Positions 44,800-46,545 of a stretch of 46,545 nucleotides of DNA are shown in pieces. The notes beneath the pieces were generated by a model that saw nothing but the letters and a program-made list of their open reading frames with translations, did no database searches and was not told where the DNA came from. The position numbers were made by a program, and so were the translations under genes. Every line of letters starts with the position of its first letter. Position 1 is the stretch's first letter. Source of the stretch: a virus; IMG/VR virus record IMGVR_UViG_3300029882_000040, positions 1 to 46,545 of that record. The stretch is one strand, 5' to 3'.

Positions 44800-45038
44800 G
44801 CGATTGGGTCTCCTAGTACTTTCTCTACGTGGCTCCAGACTTCGTCATTTGAGACGAAGAACGGCAGCTTGATTATGATGATGGTGACCTGCTTCGCAGT
44901 GACAGACCATGCCAGCGTCACGCCGTCGGCGGTGGCCGTTCCGGTGGGCTGCGTGGGATCCACGGCTGGACCGCCCAGTGATCGCAGCTTGGCGACCAGC
45001 GCTACCGGGTCGGTCAATGCGTACGTGTGTGAGTTCAT
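44796..45038 (-). CDS. Hypothetical protein, 80 aa
   Basis: The first ATG behind GAGGGCAGAACG lies at 45038; a GTG 21 bases upstream (45059) is less likely. Beta-rich (GVTLAWSVTAKQVTIIIIKL) with a helical start. It overlaps both neighbouring genes by 4 bases. No family recognised. Confidence 0.6.
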   Translation of the reverse strand: MNSHTYALTDPVALVAKLRSLGGPAVDPTQPTGTATADGVTLAWSVTAKQVTIIIIKLPFFVSNDEVWSHVEKVLGDPIA

Positions 45039-45556
45039 CGTTCTGCCCTCGCTATCCACTCAGGCAAGTCAGATGCGAGAGTTGGGTTGCCGGACGCTAT
45101 CGCCTTGTAGTGCGTGATGCGCGCCGTGATGAAGTTTGCTACCAGGGTTGGTTGGTCGCAGTAGTTAGCCGCTCCTACCGTATTCGAGCCCCAACCGCCA
45201 TCCACATTTATCTGAGCATCCTCCGGCAGCAGCGTGTTGACGGCGCGCTGCAGCATGAATACCGCCGTACCAGGTCCGCCGTTGACCGCCTCATCGAATA
45301 CTCGCTTGGCTAGGTCGTCGGTAGCCAGCGCCGCGTACCACTGGTTCCAGAACTTGGTCTGATAGAAGTTTCGCACGGCTGGTCCGCGATCTGCTTGTGG
45401 TACGGCGTTTATGGCGGCGAATTCAGACGGGAAGGAGTGACTGTTGATGCCGGAGATGGCGTGCGCGCCAGGTGGCGGATCGGGCACCATGGCGTAATGA
45501 TATGTCGGGTCTTCCGAAGTCATGATCCATGCGTAGCTGACGTCGAAGTTGGCCAT
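45035..45556 (-). CDS. GH108-type N-acetylmuramidase (endolysin), 173 aa
   Basis: SED near the N-terminus (Glu15 is the likely catalytic residue), NFYQTKFWNQWY, FDEAVNGGPGTAVFMLQRAV and INVDGGWGSNTVGA match the glycosyl hydrolase 108 plus peptidoglycan-binding layout. This is the probable endolysin. The start overlaps the beta-helix stop (TAATG). No signal peptide; export would depend on the holin. Confidence 0.83.
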   Translation of the reverse strand: MANFDVSYAWIMTSEDPTYHYAMVPDPPPGAHAISGINSHSFPSEFAAINAVPQADRGPAVRNFYQTKFWNQWYAALATDDLAKRVFDEAVNGGPGTAVFMLQRAVNTLLPEDAQINVDGGWGSNTVGAANYCDQPTLVANFITARITHYKAIASGNPTLASDLPEWIARAER

Positions 45557-46545
45557 TAGAATGAAGTTCCTTTGCTGAATGCCGAGCCGCTGGAAAACTG
45601 GGAGCCTATGAAGGCGGGTGGTGCAAGGTACTCAACCGCTCCGATGGCTCCCGGTACTGGCCGGGTCACCATGTAGTAGTCGGTTGACGGGCCGCCTGTC
45701 GTGTCTGACGCCAGCAGGGGGCTGCCAGATGTTGGGTAGAAGGAGTTTCTTGCTACAAGGGGGTTGAACACGTCCAGAGCCGCTTCGCTCACCCACGTCT
45801 GCGAGGGCTGATTCAACAGAAGCGGACTGACGCAAATCGTTCCATTCGTAGTCGATGGACATGTTCCACTCCGCATGCCAAACTCATCATTGTGCGAGAC
45901 GTTCAGCGTGATGCCCGATGGCCCCGTTCCCGGCCCGTTGGTGAAGTCGTAGACCGTGGGGACGTTGGTTCCACCGTAGGGGTTGTTCGGATCGACGTAG
46001 CCAAGGAACACGTTGTTGGTGGAGTTGATGGTCGATGGGCAGGTGGAGTCCGCGCCGTTGCAGGCCACGAATATGGCTATCTGCTGAGCCGTGATGAATG
46101 TGTTGTTGATCAGGTTCCAGGTCGAGCCCGTTGGGATCACCGAGGCCATGCCGTTGCCGCCAGCGCGGCAGAAGCCCGTCAGGTACTGGTTGTAGGTTGA
46201 CGGAGCTCCGGTGATGGACGCGCTCATCCTTGAACAGTTATTGACCGTGAGGTTGTTCTCGAATAGGGTCGTGTTGACCACCGAGTCGTCCCCGCCCCAC
46301 TTCCAGTTCGATCCCATGTTGCCAATTGCAACGGAGTTGGTGATCGTGATGTTCGCGGTCTCGACGTGTGGGCCAATGAAGCCGTCCTTCGTGTTGTAGT
46401 CGTCCACGCAATAGTTGCAGGTGAACGAGACCAAGGGCGTGTTCTGCCCGCTCCAACTATCTCCAAAGCCTGCTGAGTTGGTGTCGTAGCAGACCTGCGC
46501 CGGGTAGGTATTGGTGATGGGATACTGCTCGTAGCAGCCATTGAA
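45556..46545 (-). CDS. Right-handed beta-helix tail-spike-like protein (N-terminus beyond window)
   Basis: The frame is open from the stop at 45556 to the window edge, 329 codons, with repeating strand-turn units (ANITITNSVAIGNMGSNWKW; TLFENNLTVNNCS; NSTNNVFLGYVDP) typical of parallel beta-helices. The sequence is Asn/Ser/Thr/Gly-rich with repeated Cys. It is probably a tail-spike or surface-binding protein, possibly polysaccharide-degrading. The N-terminal part and start codon are not visible. It heads the lysis operon. Confidence 0.72.
   Translation of the reverse strand, partial: FNGCYEQYPITNTYPAQVCYDTNSAGFGDSWSGQNTPLVSFTCNYCVDDYNTKDGFIGPHVETANITITNSVAIGNMGSNWKWGGDDSVVNTTLFENNLTVNNCSRMSASITGAPSTYNQYLTGFCRAGGNGMASVIPTGSTWNLINNTFITAQQIAIFVACNGADSTCPSTINSTNNVFLGYVDPNNPYGGTNVPTVYDFTNGPGTGPSGITLNVSHNDEFGMRSGTCPSTTNGTICVSPLLLNQPSQTWVSEAALDVFNPLVARNSFYPTSGSPLLASDTTGGPSTDYYMVTRPVPGAIGAVEYLAPPAFIGSQFSSGSAFSKGTSF

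Noticed and set aside
1-46545. tRNA genes and CRISPR arrays
   Set aside because: GTTCGA-like T-loop sequences (for example near 12723 and 24539) lie inside genes without a cloverleaf; the only short tandem repeat is the coding 21-base repeat at 8651, which has no spacers.

Overview
This window is part of a large tailed bacteriophage genome, or a prophage-like or metagenomic phage contig. It has about 110 tightly packed, mostly tiny genes, with ATGA, GTGA or TAATG overlaps between neighbours, strong AAGGAG Shine-Dalgarno (SD) sequences, many anonymous proteins of 30-100 residues, and a phage replication/nucleotide toolkit. No terminase, portal, capsid or tail-tube gene is recognisable, so the structural half lies outside. 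Several exported proteins have signal peptides ending in AFAQ or ASAQ. This recalls Gram-negative soil bacteria such as Acidobacteriota, but the host guess is weak inference. I see no tRNA and no CRISPR array.

Bases 1-42,515 are coded entirely on the plus strand. 1-10,740: a run of small proteins (zinc ribbons, micro-membrane proteins, a lipoprotein), with a metallophosphoesterase (4851), a Fic-domain protein (6535), a protein ending in a Lar-type zinc ribbon (8941) and a SprT-like zinc protease (10335). 10,740-17,020: a 762-residue protein with a YfaP-like beta domain, an unknown 132-residue protein that looks like a widespread phage family, an HAD nucleotidase and a J-domain protein. 17,040-17,240: an apparently noncoding, strongly base-paired segment. 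17,250-24,330: a pyrimidine-dimer-glycosylase-like protein, a frameshifted DHH phosphoesterase, an ATP-dependent DNA ligase, an SPFH membrane protein and a candidate DNA-binding protein. 24,380-31,840: dCTP deaminase/dUTPase, family A DNA polymerase, a Cas4/AddB-like nuclease, a VRR-NUC nuclease, a SNF2-type helicase and an HNH protein. 31,840-37,190: small proteins, a DUF2786 protein, a secreted protein behind an elaborate promoter/leader, and a 519-residue protein with a probable nested gene, ending in an intrinsic terminator.

37,231-42,515 is the most striking block. It holds a glycosyltransferase resembling the TET/JBP-associated DNA glycosyltransferases, a small-molecule kinase, a sugar-phosphate nucleotidyltransferase, a protein of the HMUDK-helical/aGPT-PPlase DNA-base-hypermodification class, a thymidylate-synthase/dUMP-hydroxymethylase homologue, an HD nucleotidase and a DUF3310 protein. 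Together these suggest a pathway that makes 5-hydroxymethyl-dU and decorates it, probably with an activated sugar or sugar phosphate. The dCTP deaminase/dUTPase at 24,488 would feed the same pool.

A 17-bp perfect stem at 42,523-42,574 terminates this block and the converging minus-strand operon (46,545 to 42,581). That operon encodes a beta-helix receptor-binding or tail-spike-like protein (cut by the window edge), a GH108-type endolysin, a small protein, a holin-like protein, a lipoprotein, a papain-like peptidase and a permuted NlpC/P60-like hydrolase: a host-contact and lysis module. Ten TATAAT boxes lie at or just before gene starts on the plus strand. Several overlap the stop codon of the preceding gene and are followed by leader hairpins that present or abut the SD sequence.
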